Shown: one piece after another, positions 1 through 10,845 of the stretch
Numbering within the stretch: position 1 is the stretch's first letter
Layout: every line of letters starts with the position of its first letter
DNA from: Sorghum bicolor
Taxonomy: Eukaryota; Streptophyta; Magnoliopsida; Poales; Poaceae
Length of the DNA stretch: 64,000 nucleotides
Reading direction: 5' to 3'
NCBI RefSeq assembly: GCF_000003195.3
Contig: NC_012872.2
Span: forward strand, 5,890,001 to 5,954,000
Made by a program: the position numbers and the translations under genes
The notes under the pieces: model-generated
The model's database searches: none
What the model saw: the letters and a program-made list of their open reading frames with translations, nothing else
Told to the model about the DNA's origin: nothing

Positions 1-334
1 ATTTCTTGACGTCATCGGCAGTGAGATCATCAGCCTGAGCGACAACAAAGAGTGCACCTTCGCCGTTACAGCTGATCTCCATCTTACCGTCGCCGTCGTC
101 GTTGTTGATGCCAAAGGCGGCCGGCGAGGGGTAAGGCCACCAAGGTTCTGGCCATAGCCTCCTTGAGCCTAGCCACGTCGAAGAAATCAGCCGCCGCGGT
201 AACATCGTTGGAGCCCCTTGTGTACAGGTAGATCGTTGGAGTATGGCCTTGGTTGGCATGCATGAGGTCCAAGGAAGAGAGCCAGAGCCCCTTTCCTCGG
301 CGCCGGCTCGCCGAGCGTTACAAACGACTCTACT
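1..334 (-). pseudogene. BAHD acyltransferase copy A, exon 1 remnant
   Basis: On the minus strand this aligns with exon 1 of the intact copies at 10161-10595 and 22395-22835: the DLMHANQGHTPTIYLY block, the DFFDVARLKEAMAR block and the PLAGRL block are all recognisable. Small indels near 110-150 and 215-225, compared with the intact copies, shift the frame, so it cannot encode the normal N-terminal half. The coding sequence stops abruptly at about 334 where foreign DNA begins. The lost 5' leader resumes at about 2217. Exon 2 with the catalytic HxxxD and DFGWG motifs would lie left of the window and is not seen. It is the most decayed member of the tandem array. Confidence 0.85.
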
Positions 335-2216
335 TTTCTAATTTTTTTAATAAAAGATAGTTTATATCTGGCTTTATCTATAAACTAGTAGAATCAGACT
401 AATTATTACAAAGTTTAGCCCATAGACTAGCACACGAGCCATAAAGTAATCTTAGAACAAGGTAATGTTTTTTTGACTAAACGAAACCAATAGACATATT
501 TGACAACTACTCTTGGAAGCAAAGAAGTGCAAAGCCGACGTCTCTAGATGTTGGCTTGCAAACAACAGCTGATCCTGATGATCATCACGCCGCTGCAGTC
601 TTACCCATTGGCGGAGCTAGTGGGTTCACCTGAAAAGAACCAGCAAAAAAGTTTTTGGTTTACATTTGTCAAAAACCACCTCGTTTCTTGTTATGCAAAC
701 TGCCCAACACAAAGCTGATGTTGCAATCAACATAAGGAATTAATTATGTTTGTTACCACCCATCTTAGACCACCTATTAAACAAGTTATCTATACTCTGA
801 GGAGGTGATATCCCAAACATTAAATGCAGCGCGCCACAAGAATTTGGCATATAAACAATCAAAAAAGAGATGTTGAATACTTTCTGGTGAGTGACATAAA
901 CTACACCTCGTATCGCCATTCCAATTTCGTTGAGCAAGGTTGTCTTTAGTTAAAGTCAAACCTTTTTTTAAGATACCATAAAAAAAATATTCTTGTAGGA
1001 ATTTTAATTTGCCATATTTCCTGTGACACTCTAGCTCCATTGTTAATCAACGCATCATACATAGATTTGACGGAAAAAATTCCTAATGATTGTAAAGACC
1101 ACACAAACACATCTCTACCCTCCTGTAAGCTCACATCATGTAAAGAGGCAACAATTCTGTGCCAATCCCTTAGGTTTCTACCCACTAGATTCCGACGAAA
1201 AGAAATATTTAGTGGGATTGAGCTAAGTACTTTTGCTACATAATCTTGTTTCCTTCTCACTATATTGAACAATCCGGGGAATTTGTCCTTAAGTGCTTGA
1301 TTGCCCAGCCAAGTGTCAACCCAGAATCGGGTGTGTGTTCCGTCTTTCACCTTGAAAGATCCAAAACTCAAAAAAGTGTCTTTAACATTCATCAAACTTT
1401 TCCAGAAATAGAAATTTGTTGTTTTTTTGATGCACCTCCCTATAGTCTTATCTTTGACATATTTATTCCTCAAGAGTTCCTACCACATACCATCTTCATT
1501 TAATAATTTGAAAAACCATTTACTCAACAAACATTTATTTTGTAAATCTAGATTTTGTATTCCTAAGCCTTTTGGTTGGCACAAAATTTCTCATTTAACT
1601 AATCTATACTTTGTTTGTGTTGGTCATTCTGCTAATAAAATCTTGATCTATAACATTCAATTTTTTCTAGCACCCCTCTTGGGATTTCAAAAAAAGACAT
1701 CATAAACATCGGTAAACTAGAAAAATCCGAGTTTATTAAAACTAAACGGCCTCCTGTCGAGAGCAATTTTCCTTTCCAACCACTGAGTCTATTTTCAATT
1801 CTATTCTCAATCATTTGCCAATCCTTATTGCTTAATTTTCTAGTATGCACAGGTATGCCTAAATAACGAAAGGGGTATGTCCCAATATCACATCCAAATA
1901 GTTACGAATAGAACACTTCTTGCTCTTTTGCTTAACCAAAACAAAAAATTTCACTTTTATGAAAGTTTATTTTAAGTCCTGATAGTTGCTCGAAGGTAGT
2001 AAGAACCAGTTTTATATTTACTGCCTTTTTAACATCATGGCTCATAAAAATCACAGTGTCATCCGCGTACTGGAGAATAGACAGACCATCTTGAATAAGA
2101 TGAGGGAGGACCCCTTCTACTAGACCTGCTTCCTTTGCTCTAGCAATCAAAATGGCCAACATGTTCACTACTATATTAAATAGTATCGGGGACATTGGAT
2201 TCCTTATCGTAAACTT
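335..2216 (-). mobile_element. 5'-truncated LINE (non-LTR retrotransposon) fragment inside BAHD copy A
   Basis: Minus-strand reading gives pieces of a LINE ORF2: SPILFNIV and YADDT of the reverse transcriptase at about 2195-1932, a downstream thumb/connection piece at 1850-1632, and the C-terminal zf-RVT cysteine/histidine finger (CSLCHSPESIQHLFFDC) at about 930-880. The frame is broken several times and the 5' part (endonuclease and RT fingers) is absent, as in a dead 5'-truncated copy. The two ends abut BAHD copy A sequence (coding before 334, leader after 2217), so the block interrupts that gene. The part at 335-740 has no recognised coding sequence and may be LINE 3' UTR or a second nested insert. 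No clean target duplication was found. Confidence 0.75.
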
Positions 2217-2395
2217 TTTTTTTTTGTTTGGAAGAAGGATCGTAGATGATCGTTAATCTTGATACTACCTTCATGTTTCTTCTTGTCACAAGCACGCACC
2301 GGTTAAAACGACCACAGAACAACCGCCAGTACACCAGTAATCGATGATGTTACTATTTGCAGCTACAGTTGCAAAGGGAGGGAGACTGGAGTTGC
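2217..2395 (-). pseudogene. Displaced 5' leader of BAHD copy A
   Basis: The stretch around 2270-2300 matches the sequence just upstream of the start codon in copies B (about 10590-10620) and C (about 22830-22860), including the TTTCTTCTTGTCACA block. It was separated from its exon by the LINE block and is interrupted again by a MITE at 2396. The leader homology continues at 2740-2890, matching 23131-23200 of copy C. Confidence 0.7.
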
Positions 2396-2739
2396 GGGCT
2401 GTTTAGATTGTAGATGAAAAATTTTTGGATGTCACATCGGATATGTCGGAAGTATGTCGGGAGGGGTTTTTAAAAACTAATAAAAAAACAAATTACATAG
2501 CTCATCAGGAAACTGCAAGACAAATCTATTAACTATAATTAATCTGTCATTAGCACATGTGGGTTACTGTAGCACTTAAGGCTAATCATGGACTAACTAG
2601 GCTTAAAAGATTCGTCTCGTGATTTTCAACCAAACTGTGTAATTAGTTTATTTTTTATCTACATTTAATGTTCCATGCATATGTTCAAAGATTCGATGGA
2701 ATGGATGAAATTTTTTTGGATGGGGAACTAAACAGGGCC
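2396..2739. mobile_element. Tourist-type MITE in the upstream region of BAHD copy A
   Basis: Terminal inverted sequences GGGCTGTTTAGATT and AACTAAACAGGGCC bound an AT-rich body with the internal blocks shared by the commonest small transposon of this window (GACTAACTAG, AGATTCGTCTCG, AATTAGTTT, AGATTCGATG). Copy C has uninterrupted sequence at the matching point near 23128, so this is an insertion specific to copy A. It has no coding capacity. A TWA target duplication is not clear here. Confidence 0.7.
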
Positions 2740-2897
2740 TAAGGGGAGGAGGAAATAATGGAGTTGCAGACATGTGTCGACGCAACGACAACAGCTATGG
2801 TAGGTGGCATGTCCGAGTATTTATCACGGGAGAGGAGAGGACAGCCATACTGGCATACAGTACTCTGAGGTCTGAGGTCAGTCTCGAAGACTACCAT

Positions 2898-3140
2898 GAC
2901 CTTGATTAGTTCATTCTAAAAACCAAAAAATTTTCAAGATTTCTCGTCATATCGAATCTTGTGGCACATGCATGAAATATTAAATATAGACGAAATTAAA
3001 AACTAATTACACAGTTTAGCGGTAAATCACGAGACGAATCTTTTGATCCTAGTTAGTCCATAATTAGATAATATTTGTCATAAACAAACGAAAGTACTAC
3101 AGTATCGAAAACTTTTCACTTTTCTGAACTAAACAAGGCC
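2898..3140. mobile_element. Tourist-type MITE, same family, left end degraded
   Basis: The right end AACTAAACAAGGCC and the body blocks (CGAATCTTGTGGCACATGC, ACTAATTACACAGTTT, CGAGACGAATCTTTTGA) match the 18760-19001 family in inverse orientation. The left terminal repeat is eroded to GATTAGTTC. Confidence 0.65.
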
Positions 3141-4668
3141 CATATATCATGAGTCATGACCAACGTTTGGATTTGTGGCCTTGTGGGTAGCCTAATCCCC
3201 TGGATTTGCAGCTCTGACGTCGTCGTCGTCGTCCCTCCCTCCCGGCCCGGGCCTCCTCTCTGGCTCTTGCAGGAGATGGGGATGCATGTGGCCGGCGTCT
3301 CTGCACGTCCGGTTCGATCGCCCTGTCGTTCCGCCGTCATGGGCTCCTTCATTTCGATGCAGCTCGCTTACTTAAGGACTTGTTTAGTTCCAAAAAATTT
3401 TGTAAAATAGGAATAATAGCACTTTCGTTTGTATTTGACAAATATTATCCAATTATGGACTAACTAGATTCAAAAGATTCGTCTCGTCAATTCCGACCAA
3501 ACTGTGTAATTAGTTTTTATTTTTATCTATATTTAATACTCCATGCATACGTCTAAAGATTCGATGTGACGGGAAATCTGAAAAATTTTGCAAAATTTTT
3601 GAGGAAGTAAACAAAGGCTTAAGTGGTTGTTACTAATCGATCGGCCTGCCAATTGTTCTGCTTTTGCTACTACTAGTATCTGTAAAAGATTTGATAACAA
3701 CAAAACATTATTGCTTGATAAGCATTTCAGTGCTGGTTCCCTGATGGTGCATCTCTGTTACAGTAAGTGCTTCGTCCAATGGACAGATAACCATGCATGT
3801 CACAGTAGCTTCAGTCAATTTTTATCAGTCAACATATTCGGCGGATGGATAAGACATGCATGATTAGTGCTCCCGCCAATAAAAGAGGAGAGACCGCTCT
3901 GTGCTCGCTTTAGAGTTCGCGTGTTTCTGTCACGCATAAATACCATGCCTGCCTGTAGCGCTAAACATGGCGGCAGCCGGCAGTCGCTTGCAAGCTCATG
4001 CCTTCTCACGGCCAGCTCCGCTCTGGGCCCTTCTGTACGCAGGGACGCCAGAGCTAGAAAACCTAAGATGACAGTTTTGACAGGGGCGTCAAGTACACTA
4101 GTCTCTTCTACTAATACAGTAATCTTCTTGTTTTCATATGGTGAAAACTAGGTGTAGTATGCTGCAAAAGATGAGTGGTTGGGTTAGAAATACTAGGTAC
4201 AAAATGATTTACGTAGCAGGGATAGTGCCACGCAGGGAATCAACAACTCTAGGGAAGAAAGAACCGATCATGGTCACGGATGGGCTTGATGCATGTTAGT
4301 TTTTATATAAGTTGATGCTACTCCAACCGCAACCGATACCAGCCAGGATATTCAAAACAGTTTGCCACAAACTGCATGAGGTGTGTACAATTGTTTGGAC
4401 ACCCCTACGCGCTACTACATAAACTGCTTTTGGAGGTGGCCTTTCCCCCTCACAAGTCACAAACAGACAGTAATGGATTCCGCCTATCAATTGGTATCAA
4501 GGGGCCATTTGGCAGCCTTTGGAGAAACTTCTCCATGACAATCACTCCTCAGCCAAACATAAAAACACAGCACAATTTCTGGTAGAGAGCAAAGAAGACA
4601 CTTCTCCATTTATACTGGAAGCTAAAATAAAAATCCTCTCCTCACTGCGCCATAATCAATCCCCACCA
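3141..4668. repeat. Duplicated intergenic block, array unit 1
   Basis: About 3160-3370 and 3623-4030 align with 13905-14440, and 4030-4668 aligns with 15255-15600. Shared landmarks are the GTGGGTAGCC/CCCCTGGAT block, the GTCGTCGTC run, the ATCGATCGGCCTGCC block and the CCATAATCAATCCCCACC block. There is no convincing gene. The short open frames here are not conserved in frame between the two copies. Differences between the copies reveal later insertions: a MITE at 3376 and an LTR at 4674 in this copy, and a transposon-like insert near 14471 in the other. Confidence 0.75.
3376..3619. mobile_element. Tourist-type MITE with TAA target duplication
   Basis: This 244-bp element starts GGACTTGTTTAG and ends GTAAACAAAGGCT, and is flanked by TAA on both sides (3373-3375 and 3620-3622). 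TWA target duplications are the signature of PIF/Harbinger-Tourist elements. The duplicated block in unit 2 lacks it at about 14060, so it inserted after the duplication. Confidence 0.8.
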
Positions 4669-4673
4669 GAATT

Positions 4674-5921
4674 TGATAGATTATGAGAATGCTACGCTAG
4701 TCAGAAAACAAAATTTTGATCTCATAAAACAGGATCAACTGCTAGTTATAGATCACGGGATTACCACTAGACGCGCAGGTGCAGCGGAAGCAACTCGGTG
4801 TAGTCGTGCACGTAGTAGCAGTGCCGTGCAGTTGCGTGGTCGTCCGTCACGTCAATCCCCTTCGTGCGGTTCATCCTTGTGCTCCAGATGCAGCACCTCA
4901 GAGGTATTCCACACATACAGGGAAGAAGCGTCGTGCTTCCGGACTGCGAGGTCCGTGAGGAGCAACAGGCGTGGGCATGGGTGAGCGGCGGCTGCTGTCA
5001 AATGACGTGTGTCAACCCTAGCCGCCCCTACCCTCTCTTTTATAGGTCTCCCTTAATCAGCACTGAGTTGGAGGCCCAATTATAAAACTCTAAGCCTGTC
5101 TAATTTGGGTCCAACCCGAATTAAGCTTCCAGCCCCTTAAGCGTGCGACCCTATGGGTTCACATACATATAGACATGAGCTGAGTACTTCTACTCGCCCA
5201 ATAGTTGACAACGTCATCTAACAAGGTGTGACAACTCCTATACGCATGCAAAGATCATATTAGACGAACCACTACAAACACATACATGTTATTCCCTTGC
5301 CACACGATATTTGATCGAACTCGTGGGTTAACACATAACCCAAGCACGGCCATGCATTTGTTGATCCAATCACTTGAGTGATCCAGTGATATCTCTCTCA
5401 TATAGAGAGGGGCAAGTTTCATCTTGATTATCTACGTCTCATAGCATGTTTCCTGACAAACCCGAAGACCACCTTTATAACTACCTTATTACGGAGTAGC
5501 GTTTAATAGTCCCTAACTAGATCGATTCACATCGTGAGAACATACGACAATCTCAAGCCTAAGGACATAACGTACATGATGTATAAAGAGATAATAAGAA
5601 CATCTCAGTTGGGTCAGTCCAGCCCCATGTCATACATGTGCCCACATTATTAGTTTGACATCTCTATATCTATGATTTGTAAACCATAGTCATCAACTGA
5701 TACATGTGCTAATCTAATATTCATGTGAGTCCTCATACGAACTCTGATCAGGGACAACTTTCAAATAACCATACAAGTAAAAAAGTTTCACAAACAATTC
5801 ACATAATTGTCAATCGATACAAGTTTGTCTATAATGGATATTCACTAAACTCATAATATATGTTATGGATATAATTGTAATATCATCGTCTCTATGATTA
5901 TCTTAGGGCATATTCCCAATA
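4674..5921 (-). mobile_element. Solo LTR of a copia-type retrotransposon, 5-bp TSD
   Basis: This 1248-bp insertion begins TG and ends CCCAATA (TGTTGGG decayed at its first bases on the minus strand), with the minus-strand start continuing AATATGCCCTAAGATAATC, a start typical of Angela/Maximus-type copia LTRs. The 5-bp duplication GAATT lies at 4669-4673 and 5922-5926. The paralogous block at 15585-15610 reads straight through one GAATT, a perfect empty site. No internal domain is present, so unequal LTR recombination has removed the body. Confidence 0.85.
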
Positions 5922-5926
5922 GAATT

Positions 5927-6989
5927 ATCATATGGCAAAGTAACTAAAGGCAAGGCTACTTATTGTGGATATGGTCTGCAATTTAAGCCAAGAAACTTAC
6001 CTCCTCCTGTGTCCGTGTTGGCAATAGCCACCCTGACATATACTTCTTTTTGGAGGGTAGTCACGCAGGTGTCACATACTCTTGAAGTTACTCCCAAGTC
6101 CCATGTCACACACATAACTAGAAACTCAAATACTCCTGTGTGTGATGAATTTTTCTATGTTTTTTACGGTACACACAAAAAATTAGTAGTTATTCTATGG
6201 GTTCCAAAAATACTGATAGGAAGAAGTATATGTCAGGGCGGCTATTGACAACACAGACACAGGGGAGGTAAGTTTCTAGGATCCCAAACCCCTCTCTACT
6301 TGCAAATGTGCCAACACTACCAAGTGTACGCCACCATGTGCATGTGTGTTAGCATTTTCACAAACACAATTCCAAAGGAGTTAGCCTCTTAACTTGCCAC
6401 ACCACTCAGTCCTAACACGTATGCAAAGTTAGATCGCTCAAGTGGCACTAGATGACCAATATGCAAACAAGTTTGCCACTCTTGATAGTACGGCCATCTA
6501 TCATAAACCCGGTCATCAACTTCTCTACACACCTAAGACTAGTGAAATGGAAATGCCCTAGGTTATACCTTTGCCTTATGCATTCCATTCAACCACTTCC
6601 AATGTTGATGCAACACATGCACCAACAATATCACAAATGATATGATCCACTTCATATCATCACATGACCATATTGGTTCATTGATATTGACCTCACTTGC
6701 TCTTCACCCTTGCGTTGGTCCATCGACGCCAAGTCTTTCTTAAGCTTCATCGTCACACACGGTCCCTAGCTTCAAAGCCTGACTTTCCCTTCACACTTGC
6801 AACCGGTCCGTCGAGCCAAGCCTTGTCTTGATCTTCTCCACCTTAGTCACATGACTCCATGTCATGTCTCATATGCAATAAGCTCCTTCATATATTCACC
6901 TATAGACTAATCCTATGTATCTCATATAAACACAATTAGTCCATCTAAGTTGTCACTCAATTACCAAAACCAAATAAGGACCTTTCAAT
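5927..6989. repeat. Duplicated intergenic block downstream of RraA pseudogene 1
   Basis: 5927-5990 aligns with 15605-15660, and 6010-6130 aligns with 16740-16880 (TTGGCAATAGCCACCCTGAC, ACTCCCAAGTCCCATGTCAC). A third, weaker match is at 48205-48260. 6290-6989 has no match elsewhere in the window and no gene that I can recognise. Confidence 0.6.
5989..6283. repeat. Inverted repeat, arms about 60 bp, loop about 170 bp
   Basis: The arm at 5989-6050 is nearly the reverse complement of 6221-6283, with a handful of mismatches (AGAAACTTACCTCC against GGAGGTAAGTTTCT). The arm sequence also occurs once, without a partner, at 16740-16785, so the second arm was created or inserted only in this unit. It would fold as a long RNA hairpin if transcribed. 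Confidence 0.75.
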
Positions 6990-7429
6990 AGGGTCAAGCT
7001 TCTCAAAAACACTCTTCTTGTTTGACTTCATAGGGTGTGAGTTCCAAGCCTAGATGCCAACGTCACAACCATTTTTATCTCATCAATGTCCCTGATGAAG
7101 CCATTGACCACAACGCTAGCCCACCGTTGTGTTCTATGCCAGCTAGGCAAGGTTGCCACCCAAAACTACATAGCGCATGGTCCCACCACCATCAACCACC
7201 AGGACTGTACCGTGACCTTTCTCCTCAATGAACTCACGGAGCAGCATGTTATCCTTGAAGATTTCAGTCCACAACAGGGCCACAAAAATCTGCCGCCTTC
7301 AATAGATTGGAAGACAGGTTGGAGAGCATGAAGACCACCATTCATAATTAAAGAAGCATTAGCATCGCATGCTTTAGTGGTGGCCAATGGCAAGGTAGTC
7401 GTCTTATCTTCAGTTATGCTTGTCATCAA
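6990..7429 (-). pseudogene. RraA-like pseudogene 1
   Basis: Minus-strand sequence matches the intact RraA-like gene at 48673-49203: the N-terminal blocks EDK, LPLAT, ACDAN, LIMNG and ALQPVFQ are readable from 7429. The frame is then lost within the segment matching RRQIFAGPVVTLKIFEDN. The segment for the central motif is present but frameshifted at 7040-7160, and homology stops at about 6990, missing the C-terminal 40 or so residues. It lies 1.7 kb 3' of BAHD copy B on the same strand, the same arrangement as RraA pseudogene 2 and BAHD copy C. Confidence 0.85.
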
Positions 7430-8888
7430 AAGAAGAAAAGAGAACCATGGAATAGTACGTATAGATCAATAGTAGATCATTCCTTACACAGAGTAACACT
7501 TGGGATGAGGTTGAGCTTACACTTGGGATGATGGATCAAGTACAAGACTTCATCTTACAACAATGCATAGAAAAAAATCAAGAGTTAGGGTTGGGAGATG
7601 AACTCAAGAAATGAGAGGTGAGTTTCATGGAGATGGTGATGAAGATCTCCACCTTCATCTTGAGATGGTGGTGCTAAGTACTTCCTTGATCTTCTTCTTT
7701 TTTCTTTTCTTTCTCTCTCTACTAGTTCATCCTTATTCTCCCTTGTAGAGAGAGAGAGGGAGAGTGGAAATGAGTGAGTGAGTGAGTGGGCGGGTGGGTG
7801 GGAGGGTGCTGGTTCCGTAGATTGGAATTGCTAATTTGAGCTGACATGTGGTTTGAAGGGGGAGGGGAGAGAGGAAGATAGCTCATCAAACTAAATTCTA
7901 CTGAATAAATGATGTGGTGGATGGTTCATCAGGATGTCGAATAGTCTGGTAAACCACTAGAATTGAGGAATTTGATTTAGGGGGATGGGTTGATGTTGGG
8001 GGTCCTTGGCTTTGATCTAAGAGATGATATGCACAATTAGAGAGTGATGAAAGGTTCTATCTCAGAGAATCTTCTTAGTGTCAATGAACGTTGACTAGGG
8101 TTGACCCCTAGTTAGTTCAGTTAGGAGAAACCAATAAGGTTAATTAGAAAATTTTGAGTCCTTGCCCTCCTAGGAGTACTAGGAGGTCTTTGGAGTAGGG
8201 ATGAGGTGAATTCTTGGTTAAGAGGGCCTATGCAAGGTCATCAAGGAGGTTTTGGAAAAGTTAAATTTGACTAGTAGAAATTTCCACTTTTATGACAAAC
8301 TGATTTTGTCATTACAGGTGCCAAATTTGTCATGCTTCCAGTTCTGTGACGCATTTATGACAAAAAGTGGGTCTTGGTAAAAGCACCATCAGATTTGATA
8401 TTCTATGATGAATTTGAAATTCGTCATAGAATTGAAACCCTTCAGTGATGAATCTATGACAAGTCACCTATTGCGCACGGTATTTAGCGATACCAACATG
8501 TCTTCATGTAGAAACAAGTTGAGAAACTATAACTCGAATTTTAAGAAATCTTATGTCAACTTATACTAGCTGTGGAACTATATTCATGTAGGCATGGTAC
8601 CTACATATGATAGATGTGGCCTTTGTTGCTCTTGTAGTTGTAGCACATCAGAAACATGTCAAAATTTGGCAACCATATATATATCTGTTTGGCAAACCAT
8701 CTGTTGTAGATGATCAAGTGATAGAAGTGACAAAATTATACAGGTAAGCATTACCATTTTAAAAAGTAGCATAGCACTGATGGTTGAGTAAATATAAAAT
8801 CATCACTAGCATGTCAAACCATACAATGTTTTTTATATTCCCTTAAATGACAGAATCATACACAATTACAGGTCTTGCATAGTGTGGT
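7430..8888. repeat. Duplicated RraA-BAHD spacer, unit 1
   Basis: Aligns with 18114-19990, the spacer between RraA pseudogene 2 and BAHD copy C (AACACTTGGGATGAGGTTGAG, TTCTACTGAATAA, GGTCATCAAG blocks). It contains no gene. The unit 2 copy carries a Tourist element (18760) and a Stowaway element (19620). This copy is the empty site for both (near 7968 and 8785) and instead carries an insert at about 8270-8480. Confidence 0.75.
8270..8480. mobile_element. Small CACTA-like fragment with palindromic body
   Basis: Present here but not in the aligned unit 2 spacer (about 19310-19380). It begins ACTAGTAGAAATTTCC, resembling the CACTA-TNPA end CACTACTAGAAA, and holds a near-perfect palindrome around 8399-8431 (CTATGATGAATTT/AAATTCGTCATAG). 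The right terminus and target duplication are not resolved. Confidence 0.4.
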
Positions 8889-9044
8889 GATATGATATGA
8901 TATGATATGATATGATATGATATGATATGATATGATATGATATGATATGATATGATATGATATGATATGATATGATATGATATGATATGATATGATATGA
9001 TATGATATGATATGATATGATATGATATGATATGATATGATATG
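8889..9044. repeat. (GATAT)n pentanucleotide microsatellite, about 31 copies
   Basis: 156 bp of perfect GATAT repeats. The homologous place in unit 2 (about 20005-20025) has only two or three imperfect copies. All apparent ISYHI-repeat reading frames here are artefacts of this tract. It lies about 120 bp beyond the stop codon of BAHD copy B. Confidence 0.97.
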
Positions 9045-9161
9045 CAACCAAACCAGTAGACCATCCAGCCTTCTTTGTATCAGGCCTTTTTATTTTTACA
9101 AAACCTCAATCGTCAAGGTGTACCTTAATGAGGCAAGTAATCATCGGATGAAGTACCTTTC

Positions 9162-10595
9162 CTAGTAGCAAGCTGCTAGAGCTAGCTTTGCATAAAGCAG
9201 TCGCTCTATCTCCTTTATATTTACAGCCTCCATGCACATGAGCAAACGGACGCCACCGCTACCAGCACCATCATCATTGTTCATCAAGTTCACAAACCCC
9301 CCGCAGTGGCTCTCCGCCCGTGACATCAACTCTGGCTTCCCCCACCCAAAATCTGCATCGTATTGTGGCCTGCCCAACCAGCTGGTAATATGCAGGACCG
9401 TCTGCGGCAAGGTGCCCCTTGGAGGCTGGTTGTCCATCTCGGCCATCTCAAAGTAATCGATAGCGGAGCGCACTAGCTCGTCATCCATCTGATCGATGGC
9501 GCCTCTGATGCGGCCAGCAACGGATCCTAACACCTCTGTGGCAATATCTCCCACTACGCTGGTGATGCCTAGCCAAAACATCGCATTGCCGATGTAGCAG
9601 CTCGGGAGGGACGGCCTCATCCTTTGCCGGAGGTCGGCCGGGAAAGTGAGGCGTGCTTCAGAATCAGGTGAGAGCCGACGTGCAATGCACGTGCACTGCC
9701 ACATGAGAGCGCTCACGGCACAAAAGGTGCTCGTGCCGCCACCGCAAAGGTGCTTTAAGGAGGCGACCTGGTCTCTGGAAATAGTTAAGACTTCAATGGC
9801 AAGAGGTCCTGACAGGTCGGAGAAGGTGTGCTTAGGGTAGAACATCAAGAGTGCATCGGGATGGATTGTGGGCGGGGACCGTGCACGGAGTAGGTCACGG
9901 TCATGGCATGGGAGCTCCACAGTAGCGTGGTCGCCATGCTTGGAGAAGGCCGACCATGTCTGGAAGAAGTGGAACGCGCTTAAGGCGTCGACGGCGGCAT
10001 GGTGGAGAGCTGTCCCTAACACCACCCCACCACACTTCAAGAAAGTCACCTGCCATCATAAGTCCCAATTTATCTACTCCGATCCATTTTGTTGTTAAAC
10101 GTTGAAAAAGAGACTTATATTCAACAGCATGGAACTAAGCAGAGAAAGTAGTGGACCGACCTGTACGGCCAAAATGATGGACAATGGCTCAATGAGTGGA
10201 ACAAACAGCCTCCTAAGCTCTGGCGACGGCTTGAATTTCTTGACGTCTTCGACAGTGAGATCATGAGCCTGAGCGACAACAAAGAGTGCACCTTCACCGT
10301 TACAGCTGATCTCCATCCTACCGTCGTTATCGTTGATGCCGAGGCGGCCGGCGAGGGGGTAGAAGGCCACCAAGGCTCTGGCCATAGCCTCCTTGAGCTT
10401 GGCCACGTCAAAGAAATGATCAGCCGCAGCAACATCGCTGGAGCTTCTGTACAGGTAGATCGTTGGAGTGTGGCCATGGTTGGCCTGCCAGAGGTCCAAG
10501 GAAGAGAGCCAGAGTCCCTTCCTCGGTGCTGGCTCGCTGGGCGTTACAATCGACGATTCTACCACCTGCACCTCGAAATCCATCGATGATTTCAT
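9162..10595 (-). CDS. BAHD-family acyltransferase copy B (hydroxycinnamoyltransferase-like), intact
   Basis: Two exons, 10595-10161 (435 nt) and 10049-9162 (888 nt), give 440 aa, normal for BAHD enzymes. Splice sites are canonical: CAG|GTCGGT donor and GGCAG|GTGACT acceptor around a 111-bp intron in phase 0. The catalytic HxxxD is HAAVD at about residues 162-166, at the usual position just after the exon junction, and the structural DFGWG motif is at about 378-382. BAHD enzymes are cytosolic and transfer an acyl group from a CoA thioester to an amine or alcohol. The sequence resembles the grass hydroxycinnamoyl/putrescine-type transferases (inference; substrate unknown). The start MKSS is chosen because copy C has the equivalent MKSMDSE. 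The C-terminus is six residues longer than copy C (ALAACY) because the stop is shifted. Confidence 0.88.
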
Positions 10596-10845
10596 TTTTC
10601 TTCTTTCTTGTCACACGCACGCACGATCGTGATTAAATAGGCCGCAGCACATTTGGACTTTTGGAGTCCCGGACCTGCAGCAGGGAGGAGGAAATAACAG
10701 AGTACTATAGCCGAAGCAACGACAGCAGCGGAATTGGTGATGTCGACGCAACGACAGCGACTTTGGTTGAGTGGTAAGTGGCGTCCTAGTTTTGAGAGAA
10801 GACAGCCGTACTTCCAAATAGGCTAATTGATTTAATTATCTGATG
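10596..10845 (-). promoter_or_regulatory. Upstream region of BAHD copy B
   Basis: Homologous to the upstream regions of copies A (2270-2395 and 2740-2870) and C (22836-23215), sharing the GGAGGAGGAAATAA and GTCGACGCAACGACAGC blocks. Conservation across copies suggests leader and proximal promoter. No TATA box can be assigned confidently. The conserved part ends at about 10840 where an LTR-like block begins, so distal promoter sequence has been displaced by about 2.8 kb. Confidence 0.45.

Noticed and set aside
4673..5085. Frames of 103 and 73 aa
   Set aside because: They lie inside the solo LTR and have no recognisable protein.
8886..9060. Centromeric or telomeric satellite
   Set aside because: The unit is 5 bp GATAT, not a known plant telomere or centromere repeat, and is only 156 bp long.
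8843..9064. Three minus-strand frames encoding (ISYHI)n repeats
   Set aside because: They are pure translations of the GATAT microsatellite in different frames.
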